In this document: in pieces, positions 9,878 through 19,474 of the stretch
Position numbering within the stretch: position 1 is the stretch's first letter
Layout: the number at the start of each line of letters is the position of its first letter
Source: Candidatus Heimdallarchaeota archaeon
GTDB taxonomy: Archaea; Asgardarchaeota; Heimdallarchaeia; JABLTI01
NCBI GenBank assembly: GCA_019056785.1
Contig: DXJV01000005.1
Coordinates: 1 to 64,000, forward strand
Direction: 5' to 3'
DNA: 64,000 bases
The notes under the pieces: model-generated
The model's database searches: none
The model's input: the letters and a program-made list of their open reading frames with translations, nothing else
Told to the model about the DNA's origin: nothing
Program-made: the position numbers and the translations under genes

Positions 9878-11203
9878 CTATTCTTGCATGAAAACATTCT
9901 CAGCAACATTGTCCATAACTTGGATAATTGCCGGATTGTATTTTGCTCGAACATTTGTGATAAATTCTTCTGGCGGGAGGTTCAATTTCTTGATTTTCGC
10001 CCAATCTTTTGCCAGTTTTTCAATCAAGGTTACTCGATTTAAAAGAAGAGAGACACATTCGTCATGTTTCATTTTGGTCATTTCTTTTATCAAGTCTGCA
10101 AGATAAACTGCGTTTTCACCGTGCAGTATCTTTTTATGATCAAGGTCTAAAATAACCTCATTAGTATAATACTGGGTTAAATTGCTTTCAATACGAATAA
10201 TGTCAGCTTCCCGCGGATGAATGAATTCTTTGGCATAATTGATGATTCGCAATTCACGTTCAGGGGCGAAACACTGTAAGGTATCGAGTACCATGTTTAA
10301 TAATACTTGATTCTTATCTGTCTCAGGGTTAATGATCACTAAAACTGGTTTGCGATTAATAATTGCATTGAAGACTTTATCCAGATCTTTTTTAAATTGT
10401 TTAATGAAAAAGGGCATGTTTCCTTTATGGATGTCTCGTTTTATTGCTAAACTTTTGCGTTGTTCGGGTTGTAATGTTGAGGTTTCCGCAGTTTTTGTTG
10501 CTGGAGTTGTTATCGAAGCAGCAAGAGGTGCACTAGGTGCGGCAGTCGAAATTGGTTTTGCTTCGCCAAAAGCTTTGACAGAATAATAGACTTTATTTCC
10601 AACTTTTGTGGTATAAAGAAAACCGGCATTTAGAATTTCTTGAATGTTTGCTACTGCTTCTTGGGGTGATACATTTGTGAGTGAGATAATTTCTTCGAAT
10701 GAAGCAATTTTCTTGTCTAAAATGGCATAAGCTGTTTTTTGGAGTCTTTGTGGGAGCTCCATCACACTCAAGGTGTCAAGAACTCGTCGACTCCCCGCTT
10801 TCGTCATAATTCTATTCTCAAAAGCACTTCGTAACTGATCTAATTTCGCTTCAAAGCCCTTGAAAATTGAGGTGTCTTCTCCTTCCCATCCTAAAACGTA
10901 GTCTCTCGGAAAAACAGCATAAAAGAGGTTCTTTAATTCCGGGAGAAATATCTCCAGCAACGCTACTTCATTTTTATCAGCTGCCACTAGAAAAAGAATT
11001 GATTTATCTAGTTCGTATGCCAACTTATGCTCGCCGGAAATTTCTTCAATGCGTTGCCCTGGTAATACTTTTGCAATTAGGTTGTCAACTATTGTTTGAA
11101 AACTTCCTAATCCTTCTCCGGGCTTGGAAATGGACTCATAATTGCGATTTATCAGTGGCTTTTTGTCTTTTAAGATTATTATTCTCTTTATCACTTTTTC
11201 CAA
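9878..11203 (-). CDS. Multidomain protein: probable N-terminal longin-like domain, central winged helix, unknown C-terminal domain
   Basis: N-terminus IKRIIILKDKKPLINRNYES...DKSILFLVAADKNEVALLEIFLPELKNLFYAVF fits a longin/roadblock-like pattern; centre LPQRLQKTAYAILDKKIASFEEIISLTNVSPQEAVANIQEILNAGFLYTTKVGNKVYYSV fits a wHTH. Confidence 0.5.
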   Translation of the reverse strand: MEKVIKRIIILKDKKPLINRNYESISKPGEGLGSFQTIVDNLIAKVLPGQRIEEISGEHKLAYELDKSILFLVAADKNEVALLEIFLPELKNLFYAVFPRDYVLGWEGEDTSIFKGFEAKLDQLRSAFENRIMTKAGSRRVLDTLSVMELPQRLQKTAYAILDKKIASFEEIISLTNVSPQEAVANIQEILNAGFLYTTKVGNKVYYSVKAFGEAKPISTAAPSAPLAASITTPATKTAETSTLQPEQRKSLAIKRDIHKGNMPFFIKQFKKDLDKVFNAIINRKPVLVIINPETDKNQVLLNMVLDTLQCFAPERELRIINYAKEFIHPREADIIRIESNLTQYYTNEVILDLDHKKILHGENAVYLADLIKEMTKMKHDECVSLLLNRVTLIEKLAKDWAKIKKLNLPPEEFITNVRAKYNPAIIQVMDNVAENVFMQE

Positions 11204-11378
11204 CTACTCCGTTTGGCTGTTTATGATATTCTTCTTTCTTTGTGATAATAAATTCTTCTTCTGAGGTATATAAGTTATTACTATGCTCTTTTTCTCTTTT
11301 TCTCTTAGTTGAAAGAAAAGTTTATAACGATTTGTATGATTATTCATAACGGCTCTCCCAGAACAAACAAGAAATATT

Positions 11379-11936
11379 ATGGTGAAAAGAATGAGTGAGA
11401 AATCGATTCAAGTAACCAGATTGGTTTTGGTCATTATCTTTAGTGTGGTGATTCTAACAGGAACAGGCGTAGGAATTTGGGTTGGCGTAAGGAACAATAG
11501 CTCAAGTTACCCAAATCCAACATGGTCCTTCAAAGTCAGTGGAAATATTGTTGGTGGAGAAATAAATATCACAATGCAAACCATGCTTTCCCTCCCCTTC
11601 TATGAGCAAGTTTATACTATCAAAGCAAAAACAAACTATGATGCACTCTTTAAAGGAGTACAGCTTTCCTATTTATTCACAGAAGTCATTGATGTTGATC
11701 CCTCCGCAAAGAATGTCACTTTCAGTGCATGGGATGGGTATAGTTGGACATTTAATCTCTCAGAAGTCCTAAACAATGATACGTACATCCTCGCTTACAT
11801 GAAAGAGGGTCAATATTTGACTTCCTATCTTGAAGGTGGTAATGGTTATTTATGGCTCATTGTCCCGGCAAAAAATCCTACGGACTTCAATGGACAACGC
11901 TGTGTTAAAAGTGTCACAGAAATAATCTTTGCGTAA
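11379..11936 (+). CDS. Membrane-anchored or secreted oxidoreductase molybdopterin-binding (SUOX)-fold-like protein
   Basis: N-terminal TM (LVLVIIFSVVILTGTGVGIWVGV); WSFKVSGNIVGGEINITMQTMLSLP...FKGVQLSYLFTEV...GYSWTFNLSEV...GGNGYLWLIVP...CVKSVTEI. Confidence 0.6.
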   Translation: MVKRMSEKSIQVTRLVLVIIFSVVILTGTGVGIWVGVRNNSSSYPNPTWSFKVSGNIVGGEINITMQTMLSLPFYEQVYTIKAKTNYDALFKGVQLSYLFTEVIDVDPSAKNVTFSAWDGYSWTFNLSEVLNNDTYILAYMKEGQYLTSYLEGGNGYLWLIVPAKNPTDFNGQRCVKSVTEIIFA

Positions 11937-11992
11937 GAGGGAAAAACTTTTTCTCTCTTTTCTCTAAATCACAAGAAGGAAGTCGAGGAACG

Positions 11993-12847
11993 ATGGCGTT
12001 TGTACAATCTTCAAGGATGCGTCCTGAGAAAACAATTTTTTCATTGGACCCCCGAACTAAGCTCTTATTCCTGCTCCTTCTTTCCTTCTTACTCTTTATG
12101 ATAAATGATCTTCTATTTATGACCTGCTCTTTTGGTTTTCTTTTTATTATTAGTTTATTGAGCCGAGTTGAGTTGCGAAAATTGTTAAAGTATATCAAAC
12201 CTACGCTTTGGCTCATTCCAACTTTGTTTATTATCCAATTGGCTTTCAGTACTGGAATGGCAACAAATACGATAACCATTTATTCTGATTTTGGTTTCTT
12301 AGCTGACTTTTTGCGATTAAAACGACATTTCATTTTGATAAATAAAGAGTCGTTAATTGTTGCTTCAAATGCTTCATTCAGGATCATTAATTTAGCGATT
12401 ACCTCTTGTTTATTTAGTTTAACAACAAATTCGAATGATTATCTCCAATCCTTGACAAAAATTGGCGTGCCGTTTGAACTTGCCTTTACTACGGGGCTTG
12501 TAATTTATTTTTTGCCGATGGTGGTAACAGAGACAACTGAAACACAAATGGCCTTAGAAGCACGGGGAATAAGCGTAAACTACGGCTCCTTCATTTCCCG
12601 GCTCAAATGCTTCAGAATTCTTGCGGCTGCGATCCTAGTAAATTTCATTGAAAAGTCTCGCTATCAAGCGATTGCTCTTGACTCGAGAGGCTTTAATACA
12701 AAACGAAAACGAACCTTTTATAGAAAGGTCAGGTTTGGACTTGTCGATGCTCTTACAAGTATTGGCATCCTTGCAATAACTGCTGGGATGTGTTATTTTT
12801 ATCGAATAGAAATTGTCCAGTTTTTTGCTGGATTTTGGTTGAAATAA
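11993..12847 (+). CDS. ecfT: ECF transporter T component (EcfT-like)
   Basis: SLDPRTKLLFLLLLSFL at the N-terminus; MALEARGISVNYGSF and ALDSRGFNTKRKRTF resemble EcfT coupling-helix ARG/SRG motifs. Confidence 0.8.
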   Translation: MAFVQSSRMRPEKTIFSLDPRTKLLFLLLLSFLLFMINDLLFMTCSFGFLFIISLLSRVELRKLLKYIKPTLWLIPTLFIIQLAFSTGMATNTITIYSDFGFLADFLRLKRHFILINKESLIVASNASFRIINLAITSCLFSLTTNSNDYLQSLTKIGVPFELAFTTGLVIYFLPMVVTETTETQMALEARGISVNYGSFISRLKCFRILAAAILVNFIEKSRYQAIALDSRGFNTKRKRTFYRKVRFGLVDALTSIGILAITAGMCYFYRIEIVQFFAGFWLK

Positions 12848-12852
12848 AAATT

Positions 12853-13653
12853 ATGAGGTTAGAAAAAATGACAGCAACGAGATTCATCGGAATTACTGGC
12901 GTGAAAAAAGCCGGCAAAACAACTACCATTGAAGCTCTTGTTCCGAAATTAAGAGAAAAAAATTATCGAGTAGGAACAGTAAAAGTCGCTTTCAAAGAGG
13001 TCAGTGTTGATGTTAACAATGAACATTATGATGTCATCCGCCACCGAAAGAGTGGGCCGGATAAAACGCTCTTCAAATCATCTATTGAAACGGTTTATTT
13101 TGAAAATGAGCCACGAACATTACGGAGAGCACTAAAACAGTTTGGTCAAGAATTAGATGTCGTACTTATAGAGGCCTTTCCCAAGGATTTGATTGGTTTT
13201 CCCCAAATAGCTTTACTAAAAGAACAGGGGCAGGAGGAAAGTGTGACAACAGATTATACTGTTGCCATTTCCTCTATCCCTGAATTTTCAATAAAAAGTA
13301 AAGATCGACGCTATGTTCCCTTCGATGAACTTGCAGAAGTTGTCATTAAAAATGCATTGCCGCTCACGCCAAACCTCAACTGCTACCATTGTGGCTATAG
13401 TAATTGTTATGCCTTTTACAAAGAGGTTACCGCTGGAAGGAGGGAGATAACTGATTGTGATCTTTATGGACAAGAGGGAGCATTCTTTGAATTGACGGTG
13501 AATGGGGAGCCTGTACAATGTAAATTATTTGTTCAAGATGTCATTACTGGGGTGGTTACAGCCATTCTTAAAACATTGAAGATTGAAGAAAAACATCTAA
13601 AAAATGTTGAGCTAAAATTTTCTTTGAAACAAGAGAGTGAGGACCATGAATAA
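12853..13653 (+). CDS. MobB-like P-loop protein with C-terminal Fe-S-type Cys cluster
   Basis: GITGVKKAGKTTTIEALVPKLREKNYRVGTVK; C-terminal NCYHCGYSNCYAFYKEVTAGRREITDC. ATG at 12853 chosen because the long ORF start lies inside ecfT. Confidence 0.75.
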   Translation: MRLEKMTATRFIGITGVKKAGKTTTIEALVPKLREKNYRVGTVKVAFKEVSVDVNNEHYDVIRHRKSGPDKTLFKSSIETVYFENEPRTLRRALKQFGQELDVVLIEAFPKDLIGFPQIALLKEQGQEESVTTDYTVAISSIPEFSIKSKDRRYVPFDELAEVVIKNALPLTPNLNCYHCGYSNCYAFYKEVTAGRREITDCDLYGQEGAFFELTVNGEPVQCKLFVQDVITGVVTAILKTLKIEEKHLKNVELKFSLKQESEDHE

Positions 13654-14170
13654 GAAACATGTTTTAGTACTAGTTATTAGCATTAATGTTTTGTTTGGAT
13701 CTGCCTTGACAACAGTTTATTTCACAGGCTGGGAAAAACTTCAATCAGGCGAAGAAGGCTTTTTAACAGTTACAGGTTTGCCAATCGGTGAGGTGCGTTA
13801 TACCATTGAAGAGTTAATGGCCATGCCAAATATTACTCGTGAATATTTGTTACAAGGAACACCAACTTTCACTGCAAATTATACCGGTGTCTCTGTCTTT
13901 TATTTGCTCACCGAAAAGCTCAATCTAACTGAGGGGAGCACCCGTGTGAAGGTCGTTGCTGTTGATAATTACTCTTATACATTAACATTAGTAGAATGTA
14001 ATGCTACTCGTGACATCATCCTTGCCTACCTGCGGAATGGTGAACGCCTTAAAAGTGGCGCAAAAGGTGGGAATGGCCCTCTGCGACTCGTCATTCCTCA
14101 AAGATTTTCGGGAGAATACAATGGTCAATATTGTATAAAGTATGTTACAACTTTAAAAATTTTAAATTGA
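13637..14170 (+). CDS. Second SUOX-fold-like secreted or membrane-anchored protein
   Basis: N-terminal hydrophobic segment; LTVTGLPIGEVRYTIEELMAMPNITREYLLQGTPTFTANYTGVSVFYLLTEK...GGNGPLRLVIP...CIKYVTTLKI, similar in order to 11379-11936. Confidence 0.6.
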   Translation: MRTMNKKHVLVLVISINVLFGSALTTVYFTGWEKLQSGEEGFLTVTGLPIGEVRYTIEELMAMPNITREYLLQGTPTFTANYTGVSVFYLLTEKLNLTEGSTRVKVVAVDNYSYTLTLVECNATRDIILAYLRNGERLKSGAKGGNGPLRLVIPQRFSGEYNGQYCIKYVTTLKILN

Positions 14171-14193
14171 AAGAAATTTGAGGTTGGTTATTA

Positions 14194-14775
14194 TTGAAAC
14201 GATTTAGTACGACTGACTTAATAATAATTGCAGTAATGGCTGCTCTCGGTTTAGGAACCAAGCAAATTGTTCGTCCAATTGTTTCTTTAATAACAGTTCC
14301 ATTAGCAATTCCTGGCGGAGCAATTGCTGGTGGTTTTTATTTTATCTGGTTAGTGCTCACCAAAAGGCTTTCACCTAAGTTCGGTTCCGGGATAATGTTT
14401 GGGATTACCCAAGCACTGGTGGTGATGATCCTCCCCTTTGGCTCGCATGGCATATTTACTCTTATCATTTATCCACTTCCAGGCATAATTGTGGACCTTA
14501 TTGACCTTCTTTTTAGAAGGCAGAACCAAACCCTTGTATGCTCGATAACAGAAGGGGCAATTGCAAATTTCACTGGTAATTTGTTAGTGTTACTTTTTAT
14601 CTTTCAATTAGAACTACTCCCTACAATTTTCGTCTCTCTCTTAGCATTATTTACCGGAAATCTTGGTGGAATTTTGGCTCATTATATCAGTAAAAGGGTT
14701 TCGAAGGAACTCTCGTTAACTACCTTCGAAGAAAAGGATTCCTCTCTTGAAAAAGATGAACCTTTAACAGCTTGA
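14194..14775 (+). CDS. ECF transporter S component (substrate-binding membrane subunit)
   Basis: Multi-TM protein; TTDLIIIAVMAALGLGTKQIVRPIV...GGAIAGGFYFIW is typical of ECF S components; co-directional with ecfT. Confidence 0.7.
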   Translation: MKRFSTTDLIIIAVMAALGLGTKQIVRPIVSLITVPLAIPGGAIAGGFYFIWLVLTKRLSPKFGSGIMFGITQALVVMILPFGSHGIFTLIIYPLPGIIVDLIDLLFRRQNQTLVCSITEGAIANFTGNLLVLLFIFQLELLPTIFVSLLALFTGNLGGILAHYISKRVSKELSLTTFEEKDSSLEKDEPLTA

Positions 14776-16353
14776 AAAATTCATGTTAAAAAAACCCTCT
14801 TTCGAGTAAACTAATTCGCCATTGATGAATGTTGCCAGCACTTGAACATTTTTAATGGTTTCTGGTTTGATACTATAAAGATCCTTATCTAATATCACAA
14901 AATCTGCTACTTTACCAACCTCGAGTGAACCTTTGATATCTTCTTCAAAAGTTGTATAAGCGCCTGCAAGTGTGTAGTGGTAAAGGGCTTCATCGAGATT
15001 TACGCGGATGTCTTCAAGTGGATGTGTGACAATCGACCATATGCCAAAAAGGGGGGACATGGGCATATTGTCCGAGCCAAAAGAAACAAGTGCGTTGGTT
15101 TTAAAGATCTTGTTGAAATTATTAAGTAATTTATATCTCTCGGGGCCCAATCGTTGCTCATATAACTGTCCTGGTTTCCCCCACCTGCCGGGAAAATTAG
15201 GCTGCATCGAGAGGATCAATCCAAGTTTGTTGGCTCGTGCAAGTTGCGCATCTGTTAGGTATTCTGCATGTTCAATGCGGTGGCGACCTTTTCGAACAGC
15301 CTCCGCGTTATTAAATCGTTCAAATGCTTGAAGGATAAATTCGATTGCTCTATCACCTATTGCATGAGTAGCAGTCTGCCAACCATGTGCCATAGCCTTT
15401 TTTAAAAGATCTTGATATTCGGCTTCAGTGATATACATTTCGCCGGTAGTTGCAGAATCAAAATACTCCTCTGAAAGTGCTGCAGTTCTTGAGCCAAGTG
15501 AACCGTCCGTAAAAATTTTCACCCCCTCAAGACGTAAAAATTCATCTCCCAAACCAGTGCGAAATCCGAGGTCTAGAAAGACCGGAAAGTGCTTTTGTGG
15601 GATGTTCATAGCAATTCTCAGTTTTAAGCTCCCATTCCTCTTGGCAACTTGATAGGCTTTAAAACTAATGAGGTTTAAATTATCAGTAACTGAGGTTACT
15701 CCTAATGCATGAGCATATTCGCATGCGATTTTCACAGCTTCAATGTATGCTTCTTGTGAGCGTTGTAATTTCGGGTGCTTGGAAAGTCTATTTATTAATT
15801 CATCGTAGAGTATGCCGGTGGGCTTACCAGTCTCAGGGTCAAGTTCTAAATCAGGGTCATTTAAAGAAATGCCCAATTCTTTTAGGGCAAGGGTATTTAC
15901 AGCAACAAGATGGCCACAAACTCTTCGAATATAACAAGGGTGCTCTGGTGCAACACGATCTAGCTCCTTGAGGGTTAAATATCTCTTTTCTTTCCAATTA
16001 CTTTCATCCCATCCTTCGCCAAAAAGCCAGGCTCCTTTTGGTGTTTCGTTCGCTCGTTTTTCAACCAATTCTAATGCTTCTTGAATTGATTGGACTGATT
16101 CCAAATGAATGTCCTTCAGTTTTACAGCATAGGCAAGCAAGTGTGTATGTGTATCATTAAAGCCCGGACAAATAAACTGCCCTTCTAACTCGAGGACTTT
16201 TTTTGCTTTTGGAAATTCTTTGGAAATTGTCTCGTTGGAACCAATAGCGACGATTCTTCCACCCCACACACAGAACGCTTCTGCTTCGGGTTGGTCTTTA
16301 TTCATTGTAACGATTTTAGCATTCTTTACTATTAGATCCGGAAGGAGCCCCAT
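14764..16353 (-). CDS. Amidohydrolase family protein (YtcJ-like metal-dependent hydrolase)
   Basis: PDLIVKNAKIVTMNKDQPEAEAFCVWGGRIVAIG, CPGFNDTHTHLLAYA, KIFTDGSLGSRTAAL, HAIGDRAIEFIL, RHRIEHAEY, SFGSDNMPMSP. Confidence 0.92.
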   Translation of the reverse strand: MGLLPDLIVKNAKIVTMNKDQPEAEAFCVWGGRIVAIGSNETISKEFPKAKKVLELEGQFICPGFNDTHTHLLAYAVKLKDIHLESVQSIQEALELVEKRANETPKGAWLFGEGWDESNWKEKRYLTLKELDRVAPEHPCYIRRVCGHLVAVNTLALKELGISLNDPDLELDPETGKPTGILYDELINRLSKHPKLQRSQEAYIEAVKIACEYAHALGVTSVTDNLNLISFKAYQVAKRNGSLKLRIAMNIPQKHFPVFLDLGFRTGLGDEFLRLEGVKIFTDGSLGSRTAALSEEYFDSATTGEMYITEAEYQDLLKKAMAHGWQTATHAIGDRAIEFILQAFERFNNAEAVRKGRHRIEHAEYLTDAQLARANKLGLILSMQPNFPGRWGKPGQLYEQRLGPERYKLLNNFNKIFKTNALVSFGSDNMPMSPLFGIWSIVTHPLEDIRVNLDEALYHYTLAGAYTTFEEDIKGSLEVGKVADFVILDKDLYSIKPETIKNVQVLATFINGELVYSKEGFFNMNFSSC

Positions 16354-16409
16354 CGTAAATCAAAGAAAAATAGAAATGGCTAATTTATAAGACTTTTTAG
16401 TTGGAGCAT

Positions 16410-17534
16410 TTAATCAAGGAGTTTATAGAAAAGTCCGAAGAGGAATGCCAAGAGTAAATAGAGTAGAATTCTAAAAAGATAGCGAAAGATAGGGTTTCGC
16501 TGAATGAAGTTTTTACTACTCTCGAGAACATCAATTGTAGGTACCTTTGGTTCTTTGTAATCTTGCATTTTCAAGAGAAGGAGTTCTTTCATGTCTTCTC
16601 GACCAGCAAGAGTTACTGCTTTCAGATATTTTTCTTTATAAATAAAAAATTCATCTCGCCAACTATTATCAAACGGATTTGTTTTGAGTATGTGATCCAG
16701 TTGAGAGGAAGCTAATTGTAAGCCAAAGTTGTTGTTCGTTAGTAATAAAATCTCAATAAGAAGGCTCATTCCTGCCGGAGGGGCATTCTCAACCAGATTC
16801 TTCAGGAAACTTTTTTCTTGCGCCCCGTTTATCTGTTCGGAGAGGAATTGGACTACTTCATGGGGCGTCGTCTTGAAAAATTTGCTCAGGTCTAAAAACC
16901 AGCTGATAGGAAGCTCCTTCGCTTGAAAAATCGTTACCTGTAAAAGAGCACGAAGCATTTCATCATCAGCATAACCTATTTTTGGAAGATAAGAAAAGGC
17001 AGCATCAAAATTTTGCAATTCACCGGTAATAGAATAGCGATAAAGTGTTGCCAAAATTTTCTCCCGAGCACTCAAACCAAAAAAAACTGCTTCTTCTAAA
17101 AACCGCCCAAAGAACATGAGAAAAATTATCTCGAGACACCCAATCAAGAGACATAAGTCAAGAGTAATGACTTTAAAAAATACGCCTACAAAAGCCGCGA
17201 TAAAAAGCAAACTTGAAATAATATAACTGGCATTCAAGACGAAACTTAAAAGGCGTTCTCTTCTACAAGCGAAGCAAATCTCACTTTTTCCTGTCTTGGG
17301 TCTGAAAAGTCTTTTTTTCTCTTTTTGTAGAGTTACCCCACTTTCTATTGTCATACTGCCTAAGGGGTAACCGCATTTAATGCAACGGGTAATTGATGGT
17401 TTTTCCTTCAAGTTATGTTCATTCAAGGGTTTGTCATTATCTGTTAAACTTTCAATTACAAAAAAATTGTGTAATATTGCACTTTTCTTCTTTTTTTGAA
17501 GAAACTCTGTATCTTCTGGTGAAATAAGGGTCAC
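16410..17534 (-). CDS. Zinc-ribbon-like membrane protein of unknown function
   Basis: CIKCGYPLGS...ICFACRRER (two CxxC), hydrophobic segments, C-terminal hydrophobic anchor (YLFRILLYLLLAFLFGLFYKLLD). Confidence 0.55.
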   Translation of the reverse strand: MTLISPEDTEFLQKKKKSAILHNFFVIESLTDNDKPLNEHNLKEKPSITRCIKCGYPLGSMTIESGVTLQKEKKRLFRPKTGKSEICFACRRERLLSFVLNASYIISSLLFIAAFVGVFFKVITLDLCLLIGCLEIIFLMFFGRFLEEAVFFGLSAREKILATLYRYSITGELQNFDAAFSYLPKIGYADDEMLRALLQVTIFQAKELPISWFLDLSKFFKTTPHEVVQFLSEQINGAQEKSFLKNLVENAPPAGMSLLIEILLLTNNNFGLQLASSQLDHILKTNPFDNSWRDEFFIYKEKYLKAVTLAGREDMKELLLLKMQDYKEPKVPTIDVLESSKNFIQRNPIFRYLFRILLYLLLAFLFGLFYKLLD

Positions 17535-17573
17535 TATACAACACTCCCGGCAGCTCCAATAAAAGAGAGAAAA

Positions 17574-17846
17574 TTATTCCCTCGATTTTGCCATCTTTAA
17601 AAGTTGGAAAGCCTTTTTCAAGACATTTTTTGAAGAGAGCTGAGGATGATATGTCATCCCATCATCGATTATATTACTAATCGAATAGAGAAAGTTGGTG
17701 AACTCTTCATCGTCTAAAGTTGACTCTAAAGAGCTTATAGCCATTTCTTTTGGGGTTTTTTGTGAAACAAACTTATTATTTGTAGCGCCGGTTCTGTGTG
17801 GTTTTTCGATCAAACTTTTTTTATTCATTTTTAATCGATTAAACAT
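17574..17846 (-). CDS. Hypothetical protein, 90 aa
   Basis: Only ORF in this gap, same strand as 16410-17534; no recognised motif. Confidence 0.35.
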   Translation of the reverse strand: MFNRLKMNKKSLIEKPHRTGATNNKFVSQKTPKEMAISSLESTLDDEEFTNFLYSISNIIDDGMTYHPQLSSKNVLKKAFQLLKMAKSRE

Positions 17847-17972
17847 AACTGATTATAATATTAAAACACCATTCTATTGAAGGATTTTTTCCGCAAAAAA
17901 TACCTTTATTTTTGCTTAAAGCAACAGATTTAATTATAGAAAGTATTATTTATCGGAAAAGAAATTCCAAGA

Positions 17973-18563
17973 ATGTTCCCAAAAAATAATTATCTGATGA
18001 AATGGTGGCTTAGAGTGAAACTATTAGCGAAAGTTGTACTTGCAGGTGACGGTGGTGTTGGAAAAACAACTTTAATACATCGCTATATAACTAATAGTTT
18101 TATTGATTCGACAAAATTAACTATCGGTGCTGCTTTTCACACGCACGAAATAGAAATGGGCGAGCATTCGGTTTTGACACAAATCTGGGACCTTGGGGGA
18201 CAAGAGCAGTTTAAACAGATGGGCCTTTTCGACCGGTATTTTAAAGGCGCAACTGTCACGGTAATAATGTTTGATTTAACTCGTTTAAATACACTTAATA
18301 GCGTCCCTGAATGGGCCGAACTGGCGGTTAACTCGAGTAATACAAAGCTAATCCTTGTAGGCGGGAAAAAGGACTTGGCAAATGGCATTACTTTTACTCT
18401 GGACTCTTTCAAAGATTTAACTGATAAATACAAGTTCGAGTGTTATCATGAGACTTCTTCGGCAACAGGAGAAGGTGTAGCAGACGTTTTTAATTCGATT
18501 GCAAATATTATCATTGATACTACTATTGAAAAACAAAATAACGAAAACAAAGAAAAAGACTAA
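17973..18563 (+). CDS. Ras/Rab-like small GTPase
   Basis: G1 GDGGVGKTTL, TIGAAFHTHEI, G3 IWDLGGQEQF, divergent G4 GGKKD, ETSSATGEGV (G5). Confidence 0.9.
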   Translation: MFPKNNYLMKWWLRVKLLAKVVLAGDGGVGKTTLIHRYITNSFIDSTKLTIGAAFHTHEIEMGEHSVLTQIWDLGGQEQFKQMGLFDRYFKGATVTVIMFDLTRLNTLNSVPEWAELAVNSSNTKLILVGGKKDLANGITFTLDSFKDLTDKYKFECYHETSSATGEGVADVFNSIANIIIDTTIEKQNNENKEKD

Positions 18564-18652
18564 ACAAAATACCCTAATAACTAATTTTTTATAGAGGGAA
18601 GTAGGGAAATATAACACAATTCGCTCATAGTTCGAGATAAATCATTTAAAAG

Positions 18653-19474
18653 GTGAGAGACGAACAAAAGATCTTTTGTTTGAAGGAGCTTTTGAAGAAC
18701 ATGTCCCAAAGACCGGCGATAGCCAATTTGAAGGCGTTGGTAAGCGCCATAATTGCCAATGGAAAAACAGGCAATGTTCGGGCTGTAGTGCAAACCCTAG
18801 ATAATTTTGAGAAACTTACAAAAAATTACCGGAACGATGATGAAATCCGCCTTCTCATTGCTAAAGCCTATCGCCATGCGCTTGATCCGTTTGGTGTTGC
18901 GAAAAAATTCAAAGACTGCGAAAATATGATCGAAAAAATTGAGGGCCTTTTAAAAACAAATTCGAAATCTGAAGAACTACAAGAGGTCTTCAGCGAAGCG
19001 TTAAATGCACTTATTTTTCATTACATTATGAATGAACGCGACAAAGATATTCATAAAACTTTGACTCGCTTAGGACGTTTTGCTTCAAGTCATCAAATTA
19101 ATCCTTTTGTTCAATTTAATTATGCTTTGGCTCTTTCCCAAGTGGCGAGTTATTTTGCTGAGAAGGAAGACAAAGACGTTGCTTATAATATCCTCTGGGA
19201 AATTATTGGCATTGTCACTTTCTATCCCGGGAAAGAAATTCTTACCCAGGTAGCTGATGGGTTGTTGCAGTGTATTAACGTTGTCGGTAATCGTTTGACT
19301 TATTCGGAATTAGAAGATTTGGCAAATAGGATTGACGAATTTATTAATTTCACTAACGAATTTGAAATTCAACAAAAACTAACAAGCTGTCAAGGGAAGA
19401 TATTTCAATATATCGCCGGATTACGAATGCGCTTAGGCTATAGCCCCGACGGAAAAAAAGCCAATATTAAGTAG
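18653..19474 (+). CDS. Alpha-helical repeat (TPR-like) protein of unknown function
   Basis: All-helical composition; start probably MSQRPAIANLKALV downstream of the first possible start. Confidence 0.55.
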   Translation: MRDEQKIFCLKELLKNMSQRPAIANLKALVSAIIANGKTGNVRAVVQTLDNFEKLTKNYRNDDEIRLLIAKAYRHALDPFGVAKKFKDCENMIEKIEGLLKTNSKSEELQEVFSEALNALIFHYIMNERDKDIHKTLTRLGRFASSHQINPFVQFNYALALSQVASYFAEKEDKDVAYNILWEIIGIVTFYPGKEILTQVADGLLQCINVVGNRLTYSELEDLANRIDEFINFTNEFEIQQKLTSCQGKIFQYIAGLRMRLGYSPDGKKANIK

